From Hephaestia sp. MAHUQ-44 (lineage in GTDB: Bacteria > Pseudomonadota > Alphaproteobacteria > Sphingomonadales > Sphingomonadaceae): DNA of 64,000 nt. The notes under the pieces are model-generated. The model ran no database searches, was not told the origin of the DNA, and saw only the letters and a list, made by a program, of their open reading frames with translations. Of the stretch, positions 28,768-37,337 are shown piece after piece. Each line of letters opens with the position of its first letter. Position 1 is the stretch's first letter. The DNA is taken from contig NZ_JAMSLX010000012.1 of assembly GCF_023806085.1 (NCBI RefSeq), positions 1 to 64,000 of the forward strand, given 5' to 3'. A program made the translations under genes and the position numbers.

Positions 28768-29922
28768 GTGGCCAGCACCCCGACGATCCGTCCCGTCCTC
28801 ACCCAGGCCGATCGCAAGGCGTTCGTCGACCTGCCCTTCCGGCTCTATCGGGACGATCCGAACTGGGTGCCGCCACTCAAGAGCGAGGCGCTGGGGCTGA
28901 TCACGCCCGCCAAGAACGGCTGGTTCAGCCATGCCGACGCGCAACTCTTCCTCGCCGAGCGCGACGGGCAGGTGGTCGGACGCATTTCGGCGCATATCGA
29001 CACGCTGGCGCAGACCATGCCCGCCGATCAGGGCTTCGGCCCCGGCTGCGGCCAGTTCGGGCTGATGGAGGCCGAAAGCGAAGCGATCTTCACCGCGCTG
29101 CTCGCCACCGCCGAAGCCTGGCTGCGCGACCGCGCGATCACGCGCGTGATCGGGCCGATCAGCATGTCGATCTGGGAAGAGCCGGGACTGCTGATCGAGG
29201 GCTATGATCACCCGCCGACGATCATGATGGGGCACGCCAAGCCCGCCTATCGCGGCTGGATCGAGCGCGCCGGCTTCACCCCCGCCAAGCAATTGATGAC
29301 CTACGATCTGGATATCACCCAGGAATTTCCGCCGATCGTCAAACGCATCATCCAATCGGGTGAGCGCAACGATCGCATCGTCGTCCGCAAGGTCGACAAA
29401 TCCCGGTTCGAGCACGAGGCCGCGATCATCCTCGCGATCCTCAACGATGCCTGGTCGCACAATTGGGGGTTCGTGCCACTGACCCAGCCCGAGATCGACG
29501 ATGTCGGCAAGAAGCTGAAGCCGATCGTCTTCAACGATCTGATCCGCATCGCCGAACTCGATGGTCGGCCGGTGGCGTTCATGATCACGCTGCCCGATCT
29601 CAACGAAGCGATCAAACCGCTGGGAGGCAGCCTGCTGCCGTTCGGCTGGGCCAAATTGCTCTGGTGGCTGCGCAAGCCCCGCGTGCGCACGATGCGCGTC
29701 CCGCTGATGGGCGTGGTCAAGGACCTGCAATCGTCGCGGATCGCGAGCCAGCTTGCTTTCATGATGATCGAATATATCCGCCGCGCGTCGCTTGCCCATT
29801 ACGGCGCGACGCGTGGGGAGATCGGCTGGATTCTCGACGACAATCAGGGCATGCGCGCGATCGCCGAGACGATCGATAGCCGCGTCAACAAAGTGTATCA
29901 GATCTACGAGAAAGCGCTGTGA
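28768..29922 (+). CDS. bcerS: Probable bacterial ceramide synthase (GNAT-type N-acyltransferase)
   Basis: The 384-residue protein begins with RPVLTQADRKAFVDLPFRLYRDDPNWVPPL, has a GNAT-like core (FLAERDGQVVGRISAHID) and ends with EIGWILDDNQGMRAIAETI and YQIYEK. This layout is that of the bacterial ceramide synthase described from Caulobacter, an acyl-CoA-dependent N-acyltransferase unrelated to the eukaryotic enzyme. Start is GTG (28768) preceded by GAAAGG. With spt and the CerR-like gene it would supply ceramide synthesis. Assignment rests on family pattern and position, not on experiment. Confidence 0.8.
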   Translation: MASTPTIRPVLTQADRKAFVDLPFRLYRDDPNWVPPLKSEALGLITPAKNGWFSHADAQLFLAERDGQVVGRISAHIDTLAQTMPADQGFGPGCGQFGLMEAESEAIFTALLATAEAWLRDRAITRVIGPISMSIWEEPGLLIEGYDHPPTIMMGHAKPAYRGWIERAGFTPAKQLMTYDLDITQEFPPIVKRIIQSGERNDRIVVRKVDKSRFEHEAAIILAILNDAWSHNWGFVPLTQPEIDDVGKKLKPIVFNDLIRIAELDGRPVAFMITLPDLNEAIKPLGGSLLPFGWAKLLWWLRKPRVRTMRVPLMGVVKDLQSSRIASQLAFMMIEYIRRASLAHYGATRGEIGWILDDNQGMRAIAETIDSRVNKVYQIYEKAL

Positions 29923-29957
29923 CGCGCCTTTCGCCCATCAAGCCGGAGACGAAGTGA

Positions 29958-30512
29958 ATGTCGATCATGTCCGACCGCTGGATTCGCGACGCCGCGCTCA
30001 ACCGCGCCATGATCGAGCCGTTCGTGGACGGCCAGCGCAATGCGGGCACGATCAGCTACGGCTTGTCGTCCTACGGCTATGACGCGCGCGTCGCCGACGA
30101 ATTCAAGATCTTCACCAATGTCGACAGCGCCGTCGTCGACCCCAAGGATTTCGCCGCGAACAGCTTCGTCGACCGCAAGACCGACGTGTGCGTCATCCCG
30201 CCCAACAGTTTCGCGCTCGCCCGCACGGTGGAATATTTCCGCGTGCCTGACGATATCCTCGTCATCTGCCTCGGCAAATCGACCTATGCGCGCTGTGGGA
30301 TCATCGTCAACGTGACCCCGCTCGAGCCGGGCTGGGAAGGCCATGTCACGCTCGAATTCTCGAACACGACGCCGCTGCCCGCCAGGATCTACGCCAATGA
30401 AGGCGCGTGCCAGTTCCTGTTCCTGCAAGGCAACGAACCCTGCGAGACCACCTATGCCGATCGCGCGGGCAAATATATGCGCCAGCGCGGCGTTACGCTG
30501 CCCAAGCTGTAG
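29958..30512 (+). CDS. dcd: dCTP deaminase
   Basis: The 184-residue trimeric enzyme converts dCTP to dUTP for thymidylate synthesis. Clear motifs are [13 protein letters not shown] (active-site loop), [11 protein letters not shown] and [23 protein letters not shown]. The protein has the length of the mono-functional proteobacterial enzyme. It is 35 bases after the ceramide synthase gene on the same strand. Two in-frame ATGs (29958, 29967) are possible starts. Confidence 0.97.
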   Translation: MSIMSDRWIRDAALNRAMIEPFVDGQRNAGTISYGLSSYGYDARVADEFKIFTNVDSAVVDPKDFAANSFVDRKTDVCVIPPNSFALARTVEYFRVPDDILVICLGKSTYARCGIIVNVTPLEPGWEGHVTLEFSNTTPLPARIYANEGACQFLFLQGNEPCETTYADRAGKYMRQRGVTLPKL

Positions 30513-30632
30513 CGCGGGTGCAGGCTGAGCCGAGCCGCTTTGCCCGATCAATCCTTACAACCACCCGGACCGCGCCGACACGCGCCTGCCGGCCTTGGCC
30601 GCGGAGCGTATGACGCCCGCGCGAGACGATAT

Positions 30633-30660
30633 AAAAAAAAGGGCGGCCCGAGGGCCGCCC
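30633..30660 (-). terminator. Rho-independent terminator of the ton/exb operon
   Basis: GGGCGGCCC (30641-30649) and GGGCCGCCC (30652-30660) form a GC-rich hairpin. On the minus strand it is followed by eight T residues (plus-strand A run 30633-30640). It lies just after the last exbD stop. On the plus strand there is no T-run, so it mainly serves the minus-strand operon. Confidence 0.92.
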
Positions 30661-30691
30661 TGCTTCGTGCCGTCGCTGGCGCGAAAAGAGG

Positions 30692-31120
30692 TTAGAAATC
30701 GCGAGCATATTGCTCGTTGCCGATAAAGCCAAGCTTCGTCACGCCCGAGCGCTTGATGATCGCCAGCACGGCATCGACCTTCGCGTATTGCGCGTTACGA
30801 TCGGGCTGAAAATGAAGCTCGGGTTCGGGATTCATCGTCGTCGTCTGGTCGAGATACTGACGCAACGTCACCTCGTCGACCGGCGATCCGTTCCACGCCA
30901 CCACGCCCGCAGGATCGATCGAGATCTTGTTCTTGTCGGGCTCGATCGGGTTCTGCTGCTGGTTGGGGTCGTTCTGCGGCAGATCGACCTTCACGGCGTG
31001 GGTTTGAACCGGGATGGTGATGATGAACATGATGAGGAGCACGAGCATGACGTCGATCAACGGCGTCGTGTTCATTTCCATCATCGGTTCGCCGTCATCG
31101 CGGCCACCACTCATTGCCAT
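30692..31120 (-). CDS. exbD: ExbD/TolR-family biopolymer transport protein (second copy)
   Basis: The 142-residue protein has a short cytoplasmic start, one membrane helix (about 20-41, in MNTTPLIDVMLVLLIMFIITIPV) with the conserved aspartate that takes part in proton flow, and a periplasmic domain. It is the last gene of the tonB-exbB-exbD-exbD operon and works with ExbB to energise TonB. Two ExbD genes in tandem are frequent in sphingomonads and xanthomonads. Confidence 0.92.
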   Translation of the reverse strand: MAMSGGRDDGEPMMEMNTTPLIDVMLVLLIMFIITIPVQTHAVKVDLPQNDPNQQQNPIEPDKNKISIDPAGVVAWNGSPVDEVTLRQYLDQTTTMNPEPELHFQPDRNAQYAKVDAVLAIIKRSGVTKLGFIGNEQYARDF

Positions 31121-31146
31121 TTCGTCTTAACTCCTGTCCCTCGGGC

Positions 31147-31629
31147 TCACATGCGCACCGTGACACCACCCGGGGGCGGCTCAGAAATGAAGCCCACGCG
31201 CGCGAAGCCGGCCATCTGCATGGTGTAGATCGCGCCGCCGATGCAATGATACGGCGTGTTCACGTCACCCCTGATATGGGCCTCGGGAAGCTCGAGGTCG
31301 GGCGCATTGACGCCACCCTGACGGTCGATCTCCAGCTTGAGCTTGTCGACCGCCATCTTGAGCAGATCCTCGCTCGTGACCTTGGTCATGTTCCAATAGA
31401 CTTCGCAATCCCCCGCGGCCCCGGCCTTGATCGAGAGCGACACGTTCTCGGGCTTGGTCGTGGTCGGATCGAAGCGAACATCGGGCAGCTTGACCGGCAC
31501 CGACTGAATCACGACCGGAATCGCGATCAGGAACACGATGAGCAACACCAACATGACGTCCGTTAGCGGAACGACGTTGATTTCCGACATTGGGGTTTCG
31601 GTGGCATCCCCACCAACGCTCACTGCCAT
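31147..31629 (-). CDS. exbD: ExbD/TolR-family biopolymer transport protein (first copy)
   Basis: The 160-residue protein has the ExbD helix (about 18-40, INVVPLTDVMLVLLIVFLIAIPV) with the functional Asp, and a periplasmic domain with two cysteines not found in the second copy. It follows exbB with a gap of 90 bases and precedes the second exbD by 26 bases. Confidence 0.92.
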   Translation of the reverse strand: MAVSVGGDATETPMSEINVVPLTDVMLVLLIVFLIAIPVVIQSVPVKLPDVRFDPTTTKPENVSLSIKAGAAGDCEVYWNMTKVTSEDLLKMAVDKLKLEIDRQGGVNAPDLELPEAHIRGDVNTPYHCIGGAIYTMQMAGFARVGFISEPPPGGVTVRM

Positions 31630-31719
31630 TGAGAGCTATCCTCTGCAATCTTGGTCGCCGCAGGACGATCCTGCGACGCATGCGGCCGGTATCGTCGAGC
31701 GATACCGGCCTTTATCGTC

Positions 31720-32493
31720 TTACGAACGCTTCTGCGCAGCAGCGCCCGCAGCCGCCGGCTTCGCGGCAGGAGCAGCGGCCGCCTTGACCGTCGGCTTCAC
31801 CGAACCGGCCGACGACAGATAGCCGAGCACGTCGTTGGAGAAGGACGACAGATCTTCCGCGATCGTCTTGTTGCGGCGCTGCAGCCAGTTGTACGCCAGC
31901 ACCGCCGGCACCGCGACGACGAGGCCGAGCGCGGTCATGATGAGCGCTTCACCCACCGGACCGGCAACCGCGTCGATCGACGCCTGACCGGCCGCACCGA
32001 TCTTGATCAGCGCGCGATAAATGCCGACCACGGTCCCGAACAGACCGATGAACGGCGCGGTGGCGCCGACGGTGGCGAGAAACGGAAGGCCCGAGCTGAG
32101 CTTCGAGTTGATCGAGGCTTCCGAGCGCGACAGCGAATTGTGCACCCACTCATGGGCTTCGATCGGATCGGTCAGCTGGCCATGCTGGTCCTGCGCGGCG
32201 AGGCCGTCATCGACGATCTGCTTGAACGCGGAGTTCTTCTCGAGCTTGGCAGCCGCCTCGCGCAGGTTGGGCGAGTTCCAGAAGGTCTGGCGGACGCGCT
32301 TGGCCTGGTTGATGATCTTCTGCTGCTCGAACAGCTTGGTGAACAGGATGTAAAACGACACGATCGACATCAGAACGAGGACCGCGAAGGTCGACTGCGC
32401 GATGATACCACCCTGCTGAAGGGCGGGGATGAGACCGTACGGGTTTTCGCCCTGGGGGGCCGCGGCGCCCGCGGCAAGAATGGTCGTGAGCAT
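31720..32493 (-). CDS. exbB: ExbB/TolQ-family proton channel protein
   Basis: The 257-residue protein has a periplasmic N-terminus, three membrane helices (about 30-52, 150-175, 190-215) and the signature GLFGTVVGIYRALIKIGAAG, with a Thr/Ser-lined ion path. The C-terminal tail is Ala/Pro-rich. ExbB forms the ring around ExbD. Located second in the operon after tonB, it would drive TonB-dependent uptake of iron chelates and large nutrients. Confidence 0.94.
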   Translation of the reverse strand: MLTTILAAGAAAPQGENPYGLIPALQQGGIIAQSTFAVLVLMSIVSFYILFTKLFEQQKIINQAKRVRQTFWNSPNLREAAAKLEKNSAFKQIVDDGLAAQDQHGQLTDPIEAHEWVHNSLSRSEASINSKLSSGLPFLATVGATAPFIGLFGTVVGIYRALIKIGAAGQASIDAVAGPVGEALIMTALGLVVAVPAVLAYNWLQRRNKTIAEDLSSFSNDVLGYLSSAGSVKPTVKAAAAPAAKPAAAGAAAQKRS

Positions 32494-32588
32494 TTGGCGT
32501 TCTTCCTTGTTAGATCAATATTTCGAGCTGGAGATCGGGTCGCAGGGGGGCAGCGCGATCGCCATCCCCCCGCTCCCGAAACCGGTGA

Positions 32589-33251
32589 TCAGCCAGTCAA
32601 CTTCCACGTGACCGATTGGGTGAGCGAATCCGAAATCGGATTGCCGTTGTGGTCCTTCGCCGGCGTGAACCGCACCCGCGAACGGAAGATGCGACACGTT
32701 GTATCGTCGAGCGAATCGTTGCCGCTCGATGACGTCACCGTACAGTCGGTAACCTTACCATCGGTCCCCACCGTAAGGCGGACGCGCGTGGTGCCTTCGG
32801 CATTCTCGCGCTTCGCCTGCGACGGATAGTTGTCCGGCCCGAAGAATCGGCCCGCATTTCCTCGAATCTTTGCAGATTCATCGACTCGCGGCGGCGGCGG
32901 CGCTGGCGGCGCTGGCGGCACGGCGATCGGCGTTGGCACGTACACCTTGGGGGGTGTCGGCACAGTGTTCATAATAACCGTCGGCGCGCGCGGCGTCATC
33001 ACGATCGGCGGCGGCGACACCACGGGCGGTGGCGTCATCGGCTGGTCCGGCGGTGGCGGGGGCGGCGGTTCATCCGGCGGTGGCGGGGGCGGGGGCTCGA
33101 CGTCGAACGTATTCAACTTCTCCGAAACCTTTTTGACGTACTGGTACGCCAGGCCGGTTACGAAGGCATAGCCGAGCGCAACGTGGAGCAGGCCAACGAT
33201 CACCAGCGCCACCACGCGACTTCCGCTCGCATTCCTATCAGCGTAGGCCAT
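32589..33251 (-). CDS. tonB: TonB energy transducer
   Basis: The 220-residue protein has an N-terminal helix (about 13-31), a long proline-rich spacer (about 50-122, with PPPPPP runs) that spans the periplasm, and a C-terminal TonB domain (about 135-220: TTRVRLTVGTDGKVTDCTVTSSSG). It carries energy from ExbB/ExbD to outer-membrane receptors. It is the first gene of its operon. The upstream 227 bases are shared with a divergent secreted-protein gene. No Fur site could be identified with confidence. Confidence 0.95.
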   Translation of the reverse strand: MAYADRNASGSRVVALVIVGLLHVALGYAFVTGLAYQYVKKVSEKLNTFDVEPPPPPPPDEPPPPPPPDQPMTPPPVVSPPPIVMTPRAPTVIMNTVPTPPKVYVPTPIAVPPAPPAPPPPRVDESAKIRGNAGRFFGPDNYPSQAKRENAEGTTRVRLTVGTDGKVTDCTVTSSSGNDSLDDTTCRIFRSRVRFTPAKDHNGNPISDSLTQSVTWKLTG

Positions 33252-33478
33252 TCAGAAACGACACTCCTCAATCCCAATGACAGGTCCGGCTGTACTTTTG
33301 TGCGATCCCGTCAGGCCGACCATTCTCAATCGAGGCTAAACCAGCCCGTCAGAGATCGCGAGTCTCTATCGACACCAATCGCCGGACGCAACGCCTTGTC
33401 TGACGTAATAAACGTTCAAACCGCGTCCCGTAGAATTATTTCTGTATAGAGTGATTGGTATCGCGTAACGTTCCAGGC

Positions 33479-34333
33479 ATGTTTTACGCTTCTCGAACGC
33501 TCCTCGCGGCGACCGCCGCAGCCACCCTTCTCGTCACCCCCGCCGTTGGACAAAATGCTGTTCAGCCGGGAGGATACGCGGTTTCCATGCCACGTTATGC
33601 GGACTTCGCCGATCTCGTGCTGGCGGCACCGATGATCGTCGATGCCGCGATCGACAGCGCGGTTCGAATCAAAGGTGACGAAGCGATCGGCGTCGCCCCC
33701 GGAATGATGAGATTTTATATCAATGCCCAGGTCCAGACCTTGATCCGGGGATCGCAAGGCATCCCCAAAAAGGTCGGCTACATCGTCGACGTTCCGCTCG
33801 ATTCGCTGGGTAAAGCCCCCAAATTGAAGAAGTTGCGAGTACTGCTGTTCGCCCGGCCGGTCGCGAATCGCCCCGATCAGCTTCAATTGGTCGCCCCCGA
33901 CGCCCAGCGCCGCTGGTCGCCCGCCGCCGATGGGCTGGTACGCCAGATCGTCCGCGAATCCGTCGCGGCCGACGCGCCACCGGTCATCACCGGCGTCGGC
34001 AACGCTTTCTATGTACCCGGATCGCTGCCCGGCGAAGGCGAGACCCAGATCTTCCTCGGGACCGCCGACGGCAGCCCGGTGTCGCTCAACGTGCTGAGCC
34101 GCCCGGGCGAACAGAAACAATGGGCCGTGGCGCTGAGCGAGATCGTCGACGACGCCGCGGCCCCGCCCGCGCCAAACACCTTGCTATGGTATCGCCTCGC
34201 CTGCGCGCTGCCGCCCGAACTACCCCAATCCAGCGTTGATTCGGCCGATCCTGCCAATGCGCGGCAGGCCCGCGCCGATTATCGGTATGTGCTGCGCGCG
34301 CTCGGCGCGTGCGATCGAACCCCGTCTTACTGA
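33479..34333 (+). CDS. Hypothetical secreted protein
   Basis: A 284-residue protein with a signal peptide (hydrophobic residues 7-20, cleavage likely after AVGQ). I do not recognise a named domain. The mature part begins PRYADFADLVLAAPMIVDAAI and reads like a conserved soluble periplasmic protein with mixed alpha and beta segments. The start at 33479 is chosen because the signal peptide begins there, rather than the earlier in-frame GTG at 33455. It is divergent from tonB. Similar open frames are familiar from other sphingomonads, but no function is known to me. Confidence 0.7.
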   Translation: MFYASRTLLAATAAATLLVTPAVGQNAVQPGGYAVSMPRYADFADLVLAAPMIVDAAIDSAVRIKGDEAIGVAPGMMRFYINAQVQTLIRGSQGIPKKVGYIVDVPLDSLGKAPKLKKLRVLLFARPVANRPDQLQLVAPDAQRRWSPAADGLVRQIVRESVAADAPPVITGVGNAFYVPGSLPGEGETQIFLGTADGSPVSLNVLSRPGEQKQWAVALSEIVDDAAAPPAPNTLLWYRLACALPPELPQSSVDSADPANARQARADYRYVLRALGACDRTPSY

Positions 34334-34347
34334 GCGCATTACCGGGC

Positions 34348-34374
34348 GCGCGGCCGGGACTGGCCCGGCCGCGC
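34348..34374. terminator. Strong hairpin between convergent genes
   Basis: GCGCGGCCGGG (34348-34358) pairs perfectly with CCCGGCCGCGC (34364-34374) over a five-base loop. It lies between the stop of the secreted-protein gene and the stop of folB, 15 and 5 bases away. There is no T-run on either side, so termination efficiency is uncertain. Confidence 0.55.
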
Positions 34375-34378
34375 CGAA

Positions 34379-34750
34379 TCAGCCCCGGTGGCGAATCAGC
34401 GTGATTCCGATCGATTCGCCCGCCTCGGCGATCGCAAGCTTGACGATCTTAACCGCGACACGCGCGACGCGCTTGTCCTGGAGAAACAGCGTCTCGGCGA
34501 TATAATCGGCCACGCCTTCGATCAGGGTGAAATGCCGCCCCTGCGGCAGATCGGTCGCCGCCCGCTTCAGATCGAGATAGTTCTTCGATTCGCTCAGCGG
34601 CGTATCGGGGGTGTAACGATCGGGGCAATCGAGATCGACCGTCAACGAAATCCTGAGCGGCTGCGGCAGATGCGTCTCCTCCGAATAGATACCGGTGAGC
34701 ACCGGCACTTCGAGATCGTGCACTTCGAGCTGGAGACGGTCACGCTGCAT
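34379..34750 (-). CDS. folB: Dihydroneopterin aldolase-like protein
   Basis: The 123-residue protein has the FolB fold pattern: LQLEVHDLEVPVLTGIYSEE at the start, PLRISLTVDLD, and the C-terminal RVAVKIVKLAIAEAGESIGITL. It would convert dihydroneopterin in folate synthesis. Start at ATG 34750 is where homology begins; the longer frame is not needed. Other folate genes are not adjacent. The active-site lysine appears in VKIVKLA. Confidence 0.8.
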   Translation of the reverse strand: MQRDRLQLEVHDLEVPVLTGIYSEETHLPQPLRISLTVDLDCPDRYTPDTPLSESKNYLDLKRAATDLPQGRHFTLIEGVADYIAETLFLQDKRVARVAVKIVKLAIAEAGESIGITLIRHRG

Positions 34751-34842
34751 GGCGCGGCCCTTAGGCCTGCGATCGGCAAACGGCAACGGGCGTGACGCAT
34801 GTTCGGACAAGCCCCCCGGCGCCGCGTTCCCGAACAGGCCTT

Positions 34843-35475
34843 TCAGGCCGCTGCGCTCGGCCGTGCCGAGGCGGCCGCGTGCCAGCGGGCGATATTGCCA
34901 TAGGCGTCGGGCACCGCGAGCCGAACGGCGCGGGCGAAGTCGATCGTCACCAATGCCGTGATGTCCGCAAAGCTATAGGTGCCGCCCGCGATCCAGTCGG
35001 TCTCGCCAAGCCGCGCCTCGAGCCCCTCGACAAACGCGTTCCACATGATCGCCCCGCGTGTCGCCAGTTCGGGAATCTGGGGAATCGGCGGCCATTTGCC
35101 AGAGGCGGCGCGATCCTTGAACGCCTCGCGGCTGTTGCGGAACGCATAGACCACGGCGGTATAGCCATCATTCTCGATCCGGCGCGTCCAGGATTCGATC
35201 CGCGCGATTTCGACCGGCGTGGCCCCGAAGAGCGATGGTTCGGGTTGGAGCGCTTCGAAATAGCGGCAGATTGCCGCCGATTCGCAGATCACCTCGCCAT
35301 CATCGAGTTCCAGCGCGGGCACCGCGCCGCGCGCATTGATTGCCAGATAGGCATCGCCGCGCTGCTCGTCACTACGCAGATCGACCATCACGCGCTCGAT
35401 CTCGATTCCCTTTTCGGCGAGAAAGATGCGCACCCGGCGCGGGCTGGGCGCCCATTCGGCATCGTAAAGCTTCAT
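34843..35475 (-). CDS. Glutathione S-transferase family protein
   Basis: The 210-residue protein has the thioredoxin-fold N-terminal domain (MKLYDAEWAPSPRRVRIFLAEKGIEIE; VPALELDDGEVICESAAICRYFE with the glutathione-binding ES pair) and an all-helical C-terminal domain (about 90-205; AGGTYSFADITALV). The role is probably detoxification, but the substrate is unknown. It stands alone between folB and a divergent GNAT gene. Confidence 0.9.
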   Translation of the reverse strand: MKLYDAEWAPSPRRVRIFLAEKGIEIERVMVDLRSDEQRGDAYLAINARGAVPALELDDGEVICESAAICRYFEALQPEPSLFGATPVEIARIESWTRRIENDGYTAVVYAFRNSREAFKDRAASGKWPPIPQIPELATRGAIMWNAFVEGLEARLGETDWIAGGTYSFADITALVTIDFARAVRLAVPDAYGNIARWHAAASARPSAAA

Positions 35476-35578
35476 CCCGATCACCGCCCTTTCGCGATTC
35501 GCGCTTGCCAGAACGTCCTGTAGAGCTAAAGCGCGCCGCCCCGGCCGTCCATTGCGCCGGCTCTGAAGGACATGCCCG

Positions 35579-36085
35579 GTGCCGCAGTTCGTGCCCCTTG
35601 CCGAGATCGATGATGCCGCCGTCGAGCATTTGCTCGACCGCGCCTTCGGCAGCGATCGGCACACACGAACCGCCTATAAGGTCCGCGAGCACACCGCTCC
35701 GATCGCGGCGCTCAGCCTCGCGCTGGTCGACGGCGACGCGCTGATCGGCACGATCCAGTGCTGGCCGGTGGCGCTCACCGACGACGATGGCCGCGTCTGG
35801 CCGATGGTCATGGTCGGGCCGGTTGCCATCGATCCGCCGCGACAGCAACGCGGGCTCGGCCATAGGCTGATGGAACAGATGCTCACCGCGGCCACCGCGA
35901 TCGGTGCGAGCGAGCGGCTGATGCTGGTCGGCGACCCCGAATATTACGGCCGCTTTTTTGGTTTTACCGCCGATCGGACGAGCGCCTGGCGCCTGCCGGG
36001 GCCGGTCGATCGCCACCGCCTGCTCGCGCGCGGCGCCGAGATCCCCGATCGGCCCGGCCTGCTCGGCCCACACACCGAAAACTGA
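35579..36085 (+). CDS. GNAT N-acetyltransferase (YhbS-like)
   Basis: The 168-residue protein has the acetyl-CoA loop QQRGLGHRLMEQML at about 87-100, preceded by the beta strand MVMVGPVAID. After ERLMLVGDPEYYGRFFGF the chain ends in a short variable tail. The GDPEYYGRFGF pattern places it in the YhbS group. The substrate is unknown. It starts with GTG (35579). It is divergent from the glutathione transferase gene. Confidence 0.82.
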   Translation: MPQFVPLAEIDDAAVEHLLDRAFGSDRHTRTAYKVREHTAPIAALSLALVDGDALIGTIQCWPVALTDDDGRVWPMVMVGPVAIDPPRQQRGLGHRLMEQMLTAATAIGASERLMLVGDPEYYGRFFGFTADRTSAWRLPGPVDRHRLLARGAEIPDRPGLLGPHTEN

Positions 36086-36174
36086 GGGGCGTTTCGGGAA
36101 AGCCGGCAATTGTGCGCGCTGCCGGACCGTCCCTGAGCTTTACGCATCCGCGCGGCTCGCCTACCCAGCGGCCG

Positions 36175-36738
36175 ATGCCGATGCCCGCCCCACCTGCGTT
36201 CGCCGCCTTGTCGCTCGATGCGATCGGTGCGTTTGCGCGCGATCGCCGGTTACCCCCGGTCGATCAATGGCACCCCACGCATTGCGGCGACAGCGAGATG
36301 CGTATCGCCGCCGACGGTACCTGGTTCCACCAGGGGAGCCCGATCGCCCGCCCCGAAATGGTGCGGCTGTTCGCGACCATCCTGCGGCGTGAGCCCGATG
36401 GCAGCTATGTGCTGGTGACCCCCACCGAAATGCTGACGATCGCCGTCGACGACGCCCCCTTCGTCGCCGTCGAGATGAAGGCCGAGGGCGACGGCGCACA
36501 GGCCCGGCTCGCCTTCCGGCTCAACACCGATGACATGATAACCGCCGGGCCCGACAACCCGCTGCGTCTCGTCCACGGCGCCGACGGGCCCCGCCCCTAT
36601 CTCCATGTGCGCGGCGGCCTCGATGCGCTGATCGCGCGGCCGGTGTTCTACGATCTCGCCGAGCGCGCGCTGGCCGGCAGCGACACCCCCGCCGGGGTAT
36701 GGAGCAACGGCGCTTTCTTCGCCCTGGATGCCCCATGA
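36175..36738 (+). CDS. DUF1285 protein
   Basis: The 187-residue protein has the DUF1285 features PVDQWHPTHCGDSEMRIAADGTWFHQGSPI (about 26-55) and PLRLVHGADGPRPYLHVRGGLDALIARPVFYDLAE (about 122-156). The family is common in alphaproteobacteria, of unknown biochemical role, often encoded just before a NUDIX hydrolase and cca as here. The stop overlaps the next ATG (ATGA). A second ATG at 36181 is also possible. Confidence 0.85.
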   Translation: MPMPAPPAFAALSLDAIGAFARDRRLPPVDQWHPTHCGDSEMRIAADGTWFHQGSPIARPEMVRLFATILRREPDGSYVLVTPTEMLTIAVDDAPFVAVEMKAEGDGAQARLAFRLNTDDMITAGPDNPLRLVHGADGPRPYLHVRGGLDALIARPVFYDLAERALAGSDTPAGVWSNGAFFALDAP

Positions 36739-37337
36739 TGCTGGTCGATCGTCTACGCAGCGCGCTCCACCACCCCGCCGAGGACATCGTGCTGCTCGCG
36801 GGCGACGAGCGTGACGATGATCGGCGCGGTCGCGGCGGCTCGATCATGCCCGCCGCGGTGCTCGTGCCGGTCACCGATCGCACCGAACCCGGCGTGATCC
36901 TGACCCGCCGCACCGACACGCTGAGCCACCACGCCGGGCAGATCGCCTTCCCCGGCGGGCGGATCGATTCCGACGATGCCAACGCGACCGCCGCCGCGTT
37001 GCGCGAGGCCGAAGAGGAAATCGCGCTGCCCCGCGACCTGGTGACGGTGATCGGCGCGGCCGACCGTTATCGGACGATCACCGGCTTCGAGGTGACGCCG
37101 ATCGTCGGCGTGGTGCCGACCGATCTGGTGCTGATCCCGCACGAGGCCGAGGTCGCCGAAGTGTTCGAAGTGCCGCTCGCGTTTCTGCTCGACGGTGCCA
37201 ACCACATCGAGGCGACGGTCGAATGGCAGGGCCGCGACCGGCATTATTACGAGATCAACTGGGACGACCACCGCATCTGGGGCGCGACCGCGGCAATGAT
37301 CGTCAACCTGTCGCGGCGGCTGCGATGGACCTCGTGA
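36735..37337 (+). CDS. NUDIX hydrolase, coenzyme A pyrophosphatase type
   Basis: The 200-residue protein carries the NUDIX box with GGRIDSDDANATAAALREAEEEIAL and the upstream LTRRTDTLSHHAGQIAFPGG that marks the NudL/CoA diphosphatase group. It would split CoA or related diphosphates. It overlaps the DUF1285 stop and the first codons of cca, so the three genes are one operon. Confidence 0.9.
   Translation: MMLVDRLRSALHHPAEDIVLLAGDERDDDRRGRGGSIMPAAVLVPVTDRTEPGVILTRRTDTLSHHAGQIAFPGGRIDSDDANATAAALREAEEEIALPRDLVTVIGAADRYRTITGFEVTPIVGVVPTDLVLIPHEAEVAEVFEVPLAFLLDGANHIEATVEWQGRDRHYYEINWDDHRIWGATAAMIVNLSRRLRWTS

Noticed and set aside
36112..36174. Longer start for the DUF1285 gene
   Set aside because: The extra residues are not part of the family and a good ATG lies at 36175.
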